This document shows, in pieces, positions 17,626-26,277 of a stretch of 64,000 nt of DNA. The position numbers and the translations under genes are program-made. The stretch covers positions 48,072-112,071 of the forward strand of contig CALEMF010000046.1 of the NCBI GenBank assembly GCA_937911505.1, given 5' to 3'. The number at the start of each line of letters is the position of its first letter. The first letter of the stretch is position 1. The notes beneath the pieces were generated by a model. It had not been told where the DNA came from and ran no database searches. It saw only the letters and a program-made list of their open reading frames with translations. Source of the DNA: an uncultured Cytophagales bacterium. Its GTDB lineage: Bacteria; Bacteroidota; Bacteroidia; Cytophagales; Thermonemataceae.

Positions 17626-17786
17626 ATAACCATTAATTAAGAGGCATATGTAATGTTCTACAGCAATATTTTACCTTAAAATGGCTTTCTTAGTGAAAAT
17701 TTTTTTATTTTACTCTTTAAGAGTAGGAAACATTTGGTAAAATTGATGAACCTACCATAAATTATTATAATAGAATATAGTTAGCA

Positions 17787-19130
17787 ATGGATAAAGCAGT
17801 GTTTTCGCAACTTATACAACAAACAAGCGACCTCAGCGATGATCAAGGGGAGGCGCTTGAAGAACTTATTTCACAATATCCATATTTTGCCATAGTACAT
17901 ATTCTCATTGCTAAGTACCAGTATAATCGTAAAAGTATGTTGGCAGAGCAGAAAATAAGAAAAGCTGCTGCCTACAGTTATGATCGTATTGCGCTAAAAA
18001 ATATTTTAGGTATTACAAGTGATCCAGCCGAGCGTCAAGATACTTTAGAAAGCGCGAAGAGCTTTTTAAGTAACGTGAAGCAAGAAATGGAAGAGTTCGA
18101 TAAGAAAATGGAAAGCGCTACTACAGAAGAGCTCGATAAAGAACTAGCTTCTATTACGGAGTCGTATATACAACCGAAAGAATATACGGTAGAAGATACA
18201 ACAGAAGAGGAAGCGATAGAAAAAAGTGAAGCGCAGAAAGAACAAAACGCATTAATAGACCAGTTCCTTGAGGAAGATATTAAGTTTGAACCCGTTAGTA
18301 ATGAAGAGGAAGAACTTCCGGTTGAAGATAACGAAAGTGAGCAAGAAACCCAGCAAGAAGTAGTATCAGAAGAAATAGAAGAGAGTTCTTCTAATTTTTT
18401 TGATGAAACTCTCCACCAACTTACTGAGGAAGAAGATACCTCCTCGCCAATTGTTGAGGAAGAAACAGAAGAAGCTTCAATAACAGAAATAGAAGAAACC
18501 CCTACTGTAGAAGAAGAAGTATTTACATCAACGCCAATTCCTACAGAAAGCGAAGAAGAGAAAACACCCATCGAAGTAACAGAAACAGATGCGATCATTC
18601 TATTTAATGAAGGAAAACTACAAGAAGCACTAGATGTGTATAAGAAATTGATAGCCCATTACCCTGATAAGACGTCCTACTATACTACGCAGATGGAAAT
18701 TATGGGCTTGGATGTTCAACAAGAAGATATTCAACAAGCGGATCTTCAACAGGAAGATACCCCCAAAGAAGCAGTTGTAGAAGAACCAGAGGATACAATA
18801 CTTGAAAAACAGGAAGAACCAGAAGAGGTAGTAGAAACCATAGGTTTTACACCAGACTTGGAGATGCCTGAGGTAAATCAAGAAGAAAGTACAGAGGAAG
18901 AGACTGTAGCAGATGTTGAGTTCAATCCCGCACAATTAGTAGAAGTGACGGATAAAAAGAAGAAGCAAGCAGTCCCCCAAAGTGCAGAAGAGTATACAGA
19001 ACTGGATGCGATGAGTATGTTTAATGAAGGTCGTACCGAAGAAGCAATCGAAATTTATCATAAACTTATGTTGCAACATCCAGAAAAAAAGGCGTACTTT
19101 GAGGCCCAAATTAATATTCTAGAAAGTTAA
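17787..19130 (+). CDS. Acidic TPR-containing protein of unknown function
   Basis: 447 residues. The N-terminal 80 or so form a helical domain (FSQLIQQTSDLSDDQGEALE to AAAYSYDRIALKNILGI). Residues about 105-260 and 310-390 are low-complexity Glu/Thr/Val-rich segments, very acidic and probably disordered. Two similar TPR-like units remain: DAIILFNEGKLQEALDVYKK about residue 270, and DAMSMFNEGRTEEAIEIYHK at the C-terminus, each followed by a YPDKTSYY- or HPEKKAYF-like end. No signal peptide. It sits between lptE and secG, a conserved neighbourhood, so an envelope-biogenesis role is possible but unproved. Confidence 0.85.
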   Translation: MDKAVFSQLIQQTSDLSDDQGEALEELISQYPYFAIVHILIAKYQYNRKSMLAEQKIRKAAAYSYDRIALKNILGITSDPAERQDTLESAKSFLSNVKQEMEEFDKKMESATTEELDKELASITESYIQPKEYTVEDTTEEEAIEKSEAQKEQNALIDQFLEEDIKFEPVSNEEEELPVEDNESEQETQQEVVSEEIEESSSNFFDETLHQLTEEEDTSSPIVEEETEEASITEIEETPTVEEEVFTSTPIPTESEEEKTPIEVTETDAIILFNEGKLQEALDVYKKLIAHYPDKTSYYTTQMEIMGLDVQQEDIQQADLQQEDTPKEAVVEEPEDTILEKQEEPEEVVETIGFTPDLEMPEVNQEESTEEETVADVEFNPAQLVEVTDKKKKQAVPQSAEEYTELDAMSMFNEGRTEEAIEIYHKLMLQHPEKKAYFEAQINILES

Positions 19131-19145
19131 TAACCAGTAAGTAAT

Positions 19146-19478
19146 ATGTTATATATCATTATGGGGCTGATCTTAGTTTTAGCAGTATTGTTAATACTAG
19201 TAGTATTGGCTCAGAACTCGAAGGGTGGAGGTTTATCAAGCCAGTTTGGCGGTAGTGCTTCTCAGATGATTGGTGTTAAGAAGTCATCTGACCTACTAGA
19301 GAAGGTCACCTGGGGCTTTATCGTTGCCATGTTTGTTTTAACGCTTTCTACCAATCTATTTGTTGGAAATTCTGGCCAAACTTCTTCCTCAGAAGAAGAC
19401 TTAGAAGGTATTAATGCGAACCCCACTACTGAGCAACCTGCTTTACCCGAGCAAAATCAGCCGCAAGAAAATGAGTAA
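19146..19478 (+). CDS. secG: Preprotein translocase subunit SecG
   Basis: 110 residues. Two hydrophobic helices (LILVLAVLLILVVLAQ and WGFIVAMFVLTLSTNLFV) flank the conserved loop QNSKGGGLSSQFGGSASQMIGVKKSSDLLEK, typical of SecG. It is a small accessory subunit of the SecYEG channel in the inner membrane. The C-terminal tail is polar and rich in Glu, Gln and Pro, as often in Bacteroidota. It starts 15 nt after the acidic TPR gene, likely in one operon with it, and is followed by a strong terminator. Confidence 0.94.
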   Translation: MLYIIMGLILVLAVLLILVVLAQNSKGGGLSSQFGGSASQMIGVKKSSDLLEKVTWGFIVAMFVLTLSTNLFVGNSGQTSSSEEDLEGINANPTTEQPALPEQNQPQENE

Positions 19479-19508
19479 GTAGGTTGTGTATTACAAGCTA
19501 CTAGAGAA

Positions 19509-19555
19509 AAAAGGCAGAGAAGTGATGCAATAATATAATCACTTCTCTGCCTTTT
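19509..19555. terminator. Strong bidirectional terminator between secG and the GIDE gene
   Basis: Perfect 18-bp inverted repeat (19509-19526 and 19538-19555, core GGCAGAGAAGTGAT) with an 11-nt loop and A/T runs on both sides. It separates two convergent operons. Confidence 0.85.
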
Positions 19556-19569
19556 CTACTTAAATCAAC

Positions 19570-20355
19570 CTAAAGTAAATCGATAACACCCCAGATAAGA
19601 GAGATGAGCCCAAGAACACCCACAATGATAAAACCAATGAGCAAATTTTTGGCACCTCCTTCTAGGCTACCAATCAACTCCTCTTCTGATTTAACAGAAA
19701 CGATGAAAGTCTGTTGTGTATTGGTGGGCTTTGCTACGGTGAGCTCCCCTTTGCGATCTGAAGCCTCTCCTAATACATACAAGCGTATATCGATGGGAAT
19801 AATTTCTTCTTTGTAAGTGTAACCAAGTGTTTTTGTATCTCCTTTTGCAACTTTTACAAAAGAGTGTGCCTCTTCTGGTAATTTTGTAACAAACTTATCT
19901 ATAGTCTTTTGTGTATATTTCTTAGCGCCAGATATATCAATAGAAATAGGTAAACCACTGCCATCTTCCAAAGAGAAAAGCATTTGTTGTTCATCCGAGA
20001 AAACCACTTCGGTAGATTGCCTATCTACATGGCGTATTTGTCCGTTACTATCTTTCTCTTCAGCACGGTATTCATATTTTCTAATAATTTGAGCTTTGTA
20101 ATATACAGCTTCCTTACCACTGTGGGGTGCTTTAAGTGGTTGTATTGCTTGGGCTACGCCTTTTAGCTCTACAGTTTCTGCATAGTTACCTTCTCCCAAA
20201 GAAGCGGTAATACTTTTGTAAGTGTCTAGTACATCTGCTATAGGGGTGGTTTCTTGGTACTTGATATCAATTACACGTTCGAGTCCTTTTTTCCGTCTGT
20301 ATTCCAAAAAACCACCTATTCCTAATAAAATAATCCCTACAACAATGCCAACCAT
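19570..20355 (-). CDS. GIDE/MULAN-like domain membrane protein
   Basis: 261 residues with a hydrophobic helix at each end (VGIVVGIILLGIGGFLEY and LIGFIIVGVLGLISLIWGVI). The middle matches the GIDE domain of mitochondrial MULAN/MAPL and its bacterial relatives: VELKGVAQAIQPLKAPHSGKE followed by AVYYKAQIIRKYEYR, then FSLEDGSGLPISID and the ETxxP-like region GYTYKEEIIPIDIRLYVLGEA. No RING finger is present, so it is not a ubiquitin ligase. It is the last of three genes with pspA and a YbjN-like gene, which suggests a membrane-stress role. The domain call is from motif memory. Confidence 0.68.
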   Translation of the reverse strand: MVGIVVGIILLGIGGFLEYRRKKGLERVIDIKYQETTPIADVLDTYKSITASLGEGNYAETVELKGVAQAIQPLKAPHSGKEAVYYKAQIIRKYEYRAEEKDSNGQIRHVDRQSTEVVFSDEQQMLFSLEDGSGLPISIDISGAKKYTQKTIDKFVTKLPEEAHSFVKVAKGDTKTLGYTYKEEIIPIDIRLYVLGEASDRKGELTVAKPTNTQQTFIVSVKSEEELIGSLEGGAKNLLIGFIIVGVLGLISLIWGVIDLL

Positions 20356-20359
20356 TTTG

Positions 20360-20809
20360 TTATACGGGTTGGTTGGCTTTTCTTGCTTGGATCATTTCAT
20401 CGTAGCTATCTGCCATCGTAGCTACCGTTTGTACAGCAGCCGTAAACTCATTCATGTCTAGATGAGCGCCTGCAAGAGAATAGCTATATACGATGCTTTT
20501 ATCGAAGGTAATACCGAAACTTCCAAAGTGAGTAGAAGCGTTCAAGCTCAACAGCTCCTCAGCAAGTTCATTACTCAATATAATTTCTTCCGCCAAGTAA
20601 GCGTATACTTCTACCAATACATCATCTGTATGCCAGCCAATTACACGAATGTTTACAGTGACGGTTCCGAAGGTAAAAGAGTAGGTATCATCGAGATGAA
20701 CGATCTCATAGTCATGGAAAAGCTCATTTAAATACTTTTTTACAACGTCGTGTGTTTTAGCGATCAGCTCTTCATTAACACCTTCTTTGATAACTTTGAA
20801 TTTGGGCAT
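20360..20809 (-). CDS. YbjN-like putative chaperone/regulator
   Basis: 149 residues from the ATG at 20809 (MPKFKVIKEG). It has the alternating strand-helix layout of the YbjN / type III secretion chaperone-like fold: YSFTFGTVTVNIRVIGWHTDD, VLVEVYAYLAEEI, ELLSLNASTHFGSFGITFD and SIVYSYSLAGAHLDMNEFTAAVQTVATMADSYD. YbjN-type proteins are small cytoplasmic proteins tied to stress and motility, without known enzyme activity. The gene lies 49 nt after pspA and 4 nt before the GIDE gene. The upstream in-frame extension to 20896 overlaps pspA and is rejected. Confidence 0.72.
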   Translation of the reverse strand: MPKFKVIKEGVNEELIAKTHDVVKKYLNELFHDYEIVHLDDTYSFTFGTVTVNIRVIGWHTDDVLVEVYAYLAEEIILSNELAEELLSLNASTHFGSFGITFDKSIVYSYSLAGAHLDMNEFTAAVQTVATMADSYDEMIQARKANQPV

Positions 20810-20858
20810 GTTAGTAAGTCTTTTAGTAACAGAATAAATGAATAACAGTAATAGGGAA

Positions 20859-21524
20859 TTATTTGTTGAGTTCATCTTTAAGTTTAGCAAGCTCATCGTC
20901 TACCATAGAGCTTTTCTCTAATGCCTTAAAATCATCATCTAAACTTGTAAGGTTATCTTCCGACATTTCTGTATATGCTTCTGCTTCTGCTTCTGCCTTT
21001 AAGATCTTCTCTTCAAACTTGTCAAACTTGGCAAAAGAGTTAGAGTCAAAGCCACCTACCTGCTTCGCAATGTCTTTTTGTGCTTTAGCTGCTTGGTTAC
21101 GGGCAATCAACGTAGCTTCTTTCATCTTGGCCTCATTGAATTTCGCTTTTAATTGCTCTACTTGACTTTTCAGTTTGGCAGTAGTAGCTTCAGCACTACT
21201 AAACATCGTCTGAAACTGCTGTGCTTGCTGATCTGCTTCTGCCTTCTTTTGTAATGCTTTGCGCGCTAAATCTTCATTACCTGCTTGCAATGCTTGAGTA
21301 GCCTTGTTTTTCCAATCACCAGAAAGCTTATTGTATTTGTTGTATTCTCTCTCTAATTTTTTCTCTTGTGCCATTGCTTGTGCCAGTCCTGCGGTAGCTT
21401 TGGTAATAGACTCCTGCATTTCAATGATCATAAGCTTAATCATTTTCTCTGGATCTTCTGCTTTATCCAACATGTCATTTACATTGGATTTGAATATGTC
21501 ACTGATTCTTCCAAAAATTCCCAT
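20859..21524 (-). CDS. pspA: PspA/IM30 family phage shock protein
   Basis: 221 residues from the ATG at 21524. The N-terminus MGIFGRISDIFKSNVNDMLDKAEDPEKMI is the amphipathic helix of PspA/Vipp1. The rest is a long coiled coil rich in Ala, Lys, Glu and Gln (AMAQEKKLEREYNKY, KALQKKAEADQQAQQ, ARNQAAKAQKDIAKQVGGFD), ending in a short helix LDDDFKALEKS. The family are ESCRT-III-related proteins that polymerise on the inner membrane and protect it during stress. It heads the operon pspA, YbjN-like, GIDE. No PspF or PspC homologue is adjacent. The start at 21575 would precede the conserved N-terminus and is rejected. Confidence 0.92.
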   Translation of the reverse strand: MGIFGRISDIFKSNVNDMLDKAEDPEKMIKLMIIEMQESITKATAGLAQAMAQEKKLEREYNKYNKLSGDWKNKATQALQAGNEDLARKALQKKAEADQQAQQFQTMFSSAEATTAKLKSQVEQLKAKFNEAKMKEATLIARNQAAKAQKDIAKQVGGFDSNSFAKFDKFEEKILKAEAEAEAYTEMSEDNLTSLDDDFKALEKSSMVDDELAKLKDELNK

Positions 21525-21814
21525 AACTATTGTACGTTTAAATTTTACAGATGAAATATTTTCTTGAATGTTCAATAATATTAATGAATATTTTTATCTC
21601 CACAAAATAAATGTAGAAGTTACCCTAGCGGAAGAATATTGCAGGGCTAGGACAAAACTGTACTTATGGTAGTACCTGTAGCACAAATATTAATAATGGG
21701 TTAAGCGATTTAATCATTTTTAACAATTAAGTAACTTACATTACCACATGAGTTATTAATTAATTTCGAGATTTGTATCTGTTTTTAGTAACTCTTCAAA
21801 ATATAACCAACACG

Positions 21815-23254
21815 ATGAAAAAAATTTATTTATTATTATTAGGGTTGGCAGTAATCTTCTCATCTTGTGATGATGATGATGATGATGCTACTACAACTGA
21901 TCCAGGACTCAATGGAGAAACTCAGTTTGTTACCAGAACGGTAGAGAGAAATGATGTTACCTTTGAAGAAACGACCATCACTGACTTTGGTCAGGGGACA
22001 GGTGATTTTACCATGCGAACAGGCGAGGTGTACATTTTAGATGGCTTCGTATTTGTAAACGAAGGTCAAATTTTAACTATTGAGGCTGGTGCTATCATCA
22101 AAGGGGCATCTGGTCAAGGCGAAAATGCTAGTGCGCTAATTGTGGCGCGTGGTGCCAGAATCGAGGCAGAGGGCACAGCAGAAAATCCTATTATCTTCAC
22201 TGCTGAGGCAGATGATATTGTACCTGGCCAAAGCAGAGGAGACCTCGTTACTACTGCAAGTGGCCTGTGGGGTGGTGTAATCATCCTAGGAAATGCTAGT
22301 TTAAACTCTGTACCCAACGAACAATCCATTGAAGGTGTTCCCACAAACCTCAACCGTGGTATCTATGGTGGAGACGACGACACCGACGACTCAGGTATTT
22401 TTAGGTATGTATCTATCCGCCACGCAGGTACTGACCTTGGTTCAGGTGATGAAATCAATGGTCTTTCAATGGGGGGTGTCGGTAGCGGTACTACCATTGA
22501 ATATGTAGAAGTAATTTCTAACAAAGACGATGGCTTTGAGTGGTTTGGGGGTACAGTAAACTGTAAATATCTAGTAGCTGCTTTCTGCGGTGACGACAGC
22601 TTCGACTACGACTTAGGCTGGAGAGGTAACGTACAGTTTGCCTTCGCAATTCAAGGAAGCGCAGGAGAGCGCGGCGGTGAGCATGATGGTGGTGAGGATC
22701 CTGAAACAGGAGAGCCTTTTGCCACCCCTGTATTCTTTAATGCTACTTACATAGGACAAGGACAAGGTACTAGTACCCGTGCGGTTACTTTCAGAGATAA
22801 CGCAGGCGGTGAGTATCATAACAGTATTTTTGCTGAGTTTGGTGCAGGAATCGACGTAGAAGACCTAGATGATGGAGAAGATAGCTTTGCTAGATTAGTA
22901 GCAGGTCAGTTAGCCCTTGCCAATAATGCATTTTTTAATGTTGGTGCTACAGGTGTTACAACTACTGTAAACAACGTAACCAACAGAACCGATTCAGCAG
23001 AGGACGAATTTTCATTGACTTCAGGTGGAACGCCCGGTGTAAACGATTTCGATTTTGATACTGAAGTATATGACCCTGGTCTTGATATGTTTGGAGTTCC
23101 TTCAAATACAGGTAGTACGGATTTCTCTTCTTCCGAGGATCCTTTCTTTGATACTGCCAATTATCGGGGTGCTTTCGATCCTGATGACGATACACCTTGG
23201 CATGCAGGCTGGACCTTGTTTGCTGTTGCTGTTGGAGCAGGAGAGACTTTTTAA
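21815..23254 (+). CDS. Surface lipoprotein, probable beta-helix, partner of a TonB receptor
   Basis: 479 residues from the ATG at 21815. The signal is YLLLLGLAVIFSSC, and the Cys is followed by a run of six Asp, resembling the acidic lipoprotein export signal that sends Bacteroidota lipoproteins to the cell surface. The body is rich in Gly, Asp, Asn and Thr. Repeated strand turns (GQILTIEAGAIIKG, ENASALIVARGARIEAEG, NPIIFTAEAD, GLWGGVIILGNA) suggest a right-handed parallel beta-helix. The TonB-dependent receptor 152 nt downstream is the likely partner, in a SusD-like role but unrelated in sequence to SusD. The ligand is unknown. Confidence 0.8.
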   Translation: MKKIYLLLLGLAVIFSSCDDDDDDATTTDPGLNGETQFVTRTVERNDVTFEETTITDFGQGTGDFTMRTGEVYILDGFVFVNEGQILTIEAGAIIKGASGQGENASALIVARGARIEAEGTAENPIIFTAEADDIVPGQSRGDLVTTASGLWGGVIILGNASLNSVPNEQSIEGVPTNLNRGIYGGDDDTDDSGIFRYVSIRHAGTDLGSGDEINGLSMGGVGSGTTIEYVEVISNKDDGFEWFGGTVNCKYLVAAFCGDDSFDYDLGWRGNVQFAFAIQGSAGERGGEHDGGEDPETGEPFATPVFFNATYIGQGQGTSTRAVTFRDNAGGEYHNSIFAEFGAGIDVEDLDDGEDSFARLVAGQLALANNAFFNVGATGVTTTVNNVTNRTDSAEDEFSLTSGGTPGVNDFDFDTEVYDPGLDMFGVPSNTGSTDFSSSEDPFFDTANYRGAFDPDDDTPWHAGWTLFAVAVGAGETF

Positions 23255-23295
23255 GTATCAATAGCGAGTAGACTAGTTCAATTTTATTATTTTGG

Positions 23296-23325
23296 ATAGC
23301 ATCTCTGGCCTTACGGAGATGCTAT
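23296..23325 (+). terminator. Hairpin after the surface lipoprotein gene
   Basis: Arms ATAGCATCTC (23296-23305) and GAGATGCTAT (23316-23325) pair perfectly with a 10-nt loop, followed by TCATTTTAAG. It may partly terminate, or attenuate, transcription into the receptor gene. Confidence 0.55.
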
Positions 23326-23330
23326 TCATT

Positions 23331-23366
23331 TTAAGATTGTTAGTCGAATTAAGATTGTTAGTCGAA
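23331..23366. repeat. 18-bp tandem duplication upstream of the TonB receptor
   Basis: The unit TTAAGATTGTTAGTCGAA occurs twice in direct succession without mismatch (23331-23348 and 23349-23366), ending 41 nt before the receptor ATG. Confidence 0.85.
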
Positions 23367-23406
23367 TTTCTACTAAAGTTTATTTCATATTATAAATTAG
23401 CTCAAA

Positions 23407-26214
23407 ATGAAAAACTTATTACTCTTCTGGGTAGCACTGCTCACCACAGCTTTCTCAGCAATGGCGCAGAACGGGATCATCAGAGGGCAGATAATTGATG
23501 ATGCTAGTGGCGAAACCCTAATTGGGGCAACTGTGCTAGTAGATGGTACTAGTACGGGCTCTACTACCGATCTTGATGGAAAGTTTTCCATCAGCGTGGC
23601 GCCAGGCACCTACCGTTTACGTGTTTCTTTTATTTCTTACGAAACAAAGGTAATTGAAAATGTAACCGTACAAGCGGAGGAAGTGACTGCGCTCGGCACG
23701 ATTCGACTCCCTGTAGAAACCAGTGCACTCGAAGAAGTAGTGATTGAAAGTAAAGCGTTAAGAGACAGCGAGTCCGCCTTGTTGACTGTACAAAAGAATG
23801 CGGCCAACGTATTAGACGGTCTCTCGGCAGAAGGCTTTTCCCGAACGGGTGATAATGACGCTGGCGCCGCCATGCGACGCATCACAGGGGTATCAGTAGA
23901 AGGAGGGAAGTACGTATATGTGAGAGGCTTAGGCGACCGCTACACCAAAACCTCTCTTAATGGGGCAGATGTACCAGGTCTAGACCCTAACAGGAATACA
24001 GTACAAATGGACTTATTCCCTACTAAACTTGTGGATAACATAATCGTATATAAAACATTCACCCCTGATTTAGCAGGTGATTTTACAGGAGGTTTTGTAG
24101 ATGTAACTACCAAAGACTTTCCAGAAGAGTTCATTTTCGAAGCTTCCGCTAACATTGGCTTTAATCCCCAAGCGAACTTTGAGGATGACTTCTTAACTTA
24201 TCGAGGCGGTGATCTTGACTGGCTAGGTTTTGACGATGGTACACGTGATTTCCCTTCCCTTGTCAATGAAGTGGAGATTCCTGATAATGGTGCATCCAAT
24301 CCTGAGCTTACTGAACAAGTAACCCGTGCTTTCGATAATAACTACGATTTTCAACGAGAAGCACAACCTTTGAACCATCGTTTCTCCCTCTCGGCAGGTG
24401 ATCAAAAATCTTTGTTTAAAAGACCTTTTGGTTTCATTGCTAGTCTGAACTACCAAAGAAACTTTCAGTCATATACAGATGGTGAAACAGGTCGATACAC
24501 ACTGACTAGCCCTGAAGATCAAGTGGAAAGTTTAAATAGAGAATTGCAGCTAGTAGATCAGTATAGTCAAGACATCGTTTTGTGGGGGGCAATGGCCAAC
24601 GGTTCAATTAAAATTTCTGACAAGCATAAGCTAAGTTTGAATATTTTGAGGAATCAGAGCTCAGAAAAAAACACCCGTTTTCAGGACGGTGACTTCCCTA
24701 GAGAAGATGCCTCCCTTGATTATCAAACAACACAACTGCAATTCTTAGAGCGATCACTTACTTCCTTTCAACTAAAAGGAGAACATGTATTTGGTGAAGA
24801 TAATAAAGCTGTATTGGATTGGACTTCCTCTTATATTCTTTCTACACAAGATGAACCAGATTTACGTTTTTACTCCATTGGATTTAGGCCAAACACAAAT
24901 GAGTTTGAAGTAGCTCCATCGATAGGGCAATTGCCTAGTCGCTATACCCGTAACTTAGAAGAGTTTAGTTTTGACAATAAATTAAATCTAACGATCAAGT
25001 TTAAACAATGGAATGACTTAGAATCTAAATTTAAAGTTGGGGGAGCTGCAATTTTCAAGGATAGAGAGTTTAGAGAAGATCAGTACCGTGTGAATGTTTT
25101 ACAAGGAGGTAGAGAGGTATGGCCAGAAGAGCTAGGGCCCTTCTACTACGTTTCTGAAGCGTTTGAGTTTGATGCTGAAACAGGGGAAGGCGCTTTTATA
25201 AATCGTTTCTTCATAGAAAATAATAATTATGATGCTACCCAAACTATATTAGCAGGGTATGCCATGGTAGATATGCCCGTTACCGATAGATTACGGGCCA
25301 TAGTTGGGGCAAGGCTGGAACAGACGGATATTGACATCGAAACCTTCAGTGGTCGGGAAGGAAATCTAGAAACATTTGACTTGTTACCTTCTGTAAACTT
25401 AACTTACTCACTTCAAGATGATATGAACTTACGCGCCGCTTATGGAAGAACACTAGCACGACCTACTTTCCGTGAGTTAGCTCCCTTCGAGTCTTTCGAC
25501 TTTATTGGAGACTTCATCTTTATTGGTAATCCTGACTTAGAGAGAACCTTGATTGATAATTTTGACCTTCGCTGGGAGGTATTCCCTAGCTTTGATGAGT
25601 TAATTTCAGCCAGTGTATTCTACAAGTCGTTTCAGAACCCGATAGAACGCGTAACAAACCCAATAGCTGGAAATCCAGAAATTAACATGAGAAATGTAGA
25701 CGAAGCTACTGTGTATGGATTTGAGGTAGAAGTAAGAAAGAACTTAGGCTTTATAGCAAAGCCGCTTCTTCCTTTCAGTATTGGCGCTAACTTTTCTCTC
25801 ATCAGTTCTCAGATTGACATCAACCCGCTTGAGTTACAGTCTATTCGAGCTACAGTGCCTACAGCAGATGAGCAACGGGTGATGTTCGGGCAGTCGCCGT
25901 ACATCGTCAATGCCTATTTGAGCTTCCGTAACGAGAAAGGGACACAAGCCTCTATCAATTTCAACGTACAAGGGGAACGACTTTCACTGGTAACCGATGG
26001 TGGTACACCAGATATATATGAGCAACCTCGTCCTATGTTGGACTTGATGGCTTCTCAAAACTTGAATGAACGTTGGAACCTTCGCTTTCGTGCAAGAAAT
26101 ATTCTCAATGCAGAGTATAAGTATACCTATGAATTTAAAGGACAAGAGTTTATCTTCCAGAATTCTCAGTTGGGTACAAGTTACTCATTGGGGGTTACTT
26201 ATAGTATCAACTAG
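23407..26214 (+). CDS. TonB-dependent outer-membrane receptor with CarboxypepD_reg-like domain
   Basis: 935 residues. A cleavable signal (LLFWVALLTTAFSAMAQ) is followed by a carboxypeptidase regulatory-like beta-sandwich (IRGQIIDDASGETLIGATVLV, DLDGKFSISVAPGTYRLRVSF). The plug domain spans about residues 115-230 (AAMRRITGVSVEGGKYVYVRGLGDRY, then DLAGDFTGGFVDVTTKDFP), then a 22-strand barrel ending YSLGVTYSIN with a polar rather than aromatic last residue. It imports a substrate across the outer membrane with TonB energy. The paired lipoprotein upstream probably helps capture the substrate. No degradative enzymes lie alongside, so the substrate cannot be inferred. Confidence 0.93.
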   Translation: MKNLLLFWVALLTTAFSAMAQNGIIRGQIIDDASGETLIGATVLVDGTSTGSTTDLDGKFSISVAPGTYRLRVSFISYETKVIENVTVQAEEVTALGTIRLPVETSALEEVVIESKALRDSESALLTVQKNAANVLDGLSAEGFSRTGDNDAGAAMRRITGVSVEGGKYVYVRGLGDRYTKTSLNGADVPGLDPNRNTVQMDLFPTKLVDNIIVYKTFTPDLAGDFTGGFVDVTTKDFPEEFIFEASANIGFNPQANFEDDFLTYRGGDLDWLGFDDGTRDFPSLVNEVEIPDNGASNPELTEQVTRAFDNNYDFQREAQPLNHRFSLSAGDQKSLFKRPFGFIASLNYQRNFQSYTDGETGRYTLTSPEDQVESLNRELQLVDQYSQDIVLWGAMANGSIKISDKHKLSLNILRNQSSEKNTRFQDGDFPREDASLDYQTTQLQFLERSLTSFQLKGEHVFGEDNKAVLDWTSSYILSTQDEPDLRFYSIGFRPNTNEFEVAPSIGQLPSRYTRNLEEFSFDNKLNLTIKFKQWNDLESKFKVGGAAIFKDREFREDQYRVNVLQGGREVWPEELGPFYYVSEAFEFDAETGEGAFINRFFIENNNYDATQTILAGYAMVDMPVTDRLRAIVGARLEQTDIDIETFSGREGNLETFDLLPSVNLTYSLQDDMNLRAAYGRTLARPTFRELAPFESFDFIGDFIFIGNPDLERTLIDNFDLRWEVFPSFDELISASVFYKSFQNPIERVTNPIAGNPEINMRNVDEATVYGFEVEVRKNLGFIAKPLLPFSIGANFSLISSQIDINPLELQSIRATVPTADEQRVMFGQSPYIVNAYLSFRNEKGTQASINFNVQGERLSLVTDGGTPDIYEQPRPMLDLMASQNLNERWNLRFRARNILNAEYKYTYEFKGQEFIFQNSQLGTSYSLGVTYSIN

Positions 26215-26240
26215 TAAATAGCCAGAGTATTTCAAGCAAG

Positions 26241-26277
26241 AAAAGAGTCTTCTAAGATAAACTTAGAAGACTCTTTT
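26241..26277. terminator. Bidirectional terminator between the TonB receptor and kynU
   Basis: Perfect 16-bp stem (26241-26256 and 26262-26277, core GAGTCTTCTAAG) with a 5-nt loop and A/T runs on both sides. It touches the kynU stop codon. Confidence 0.85.

Noticed and set aside
18035..18598. 187-residue Ser/Val-rich open frame on the minus strand
   Set aside because: It is antisense to the Glu-rich acidic TPR gene. GAA/GAG codons read backwards as Ser/Phe/Leu codons, so the open frame is a composition artefact.
22962..23261. 99-residue minus-strand frame with a Gln run
   Set aside because: Antisense to the surface lipoprotein gene; the Gln run is a reading of the TTG-rich C-terminus codons.
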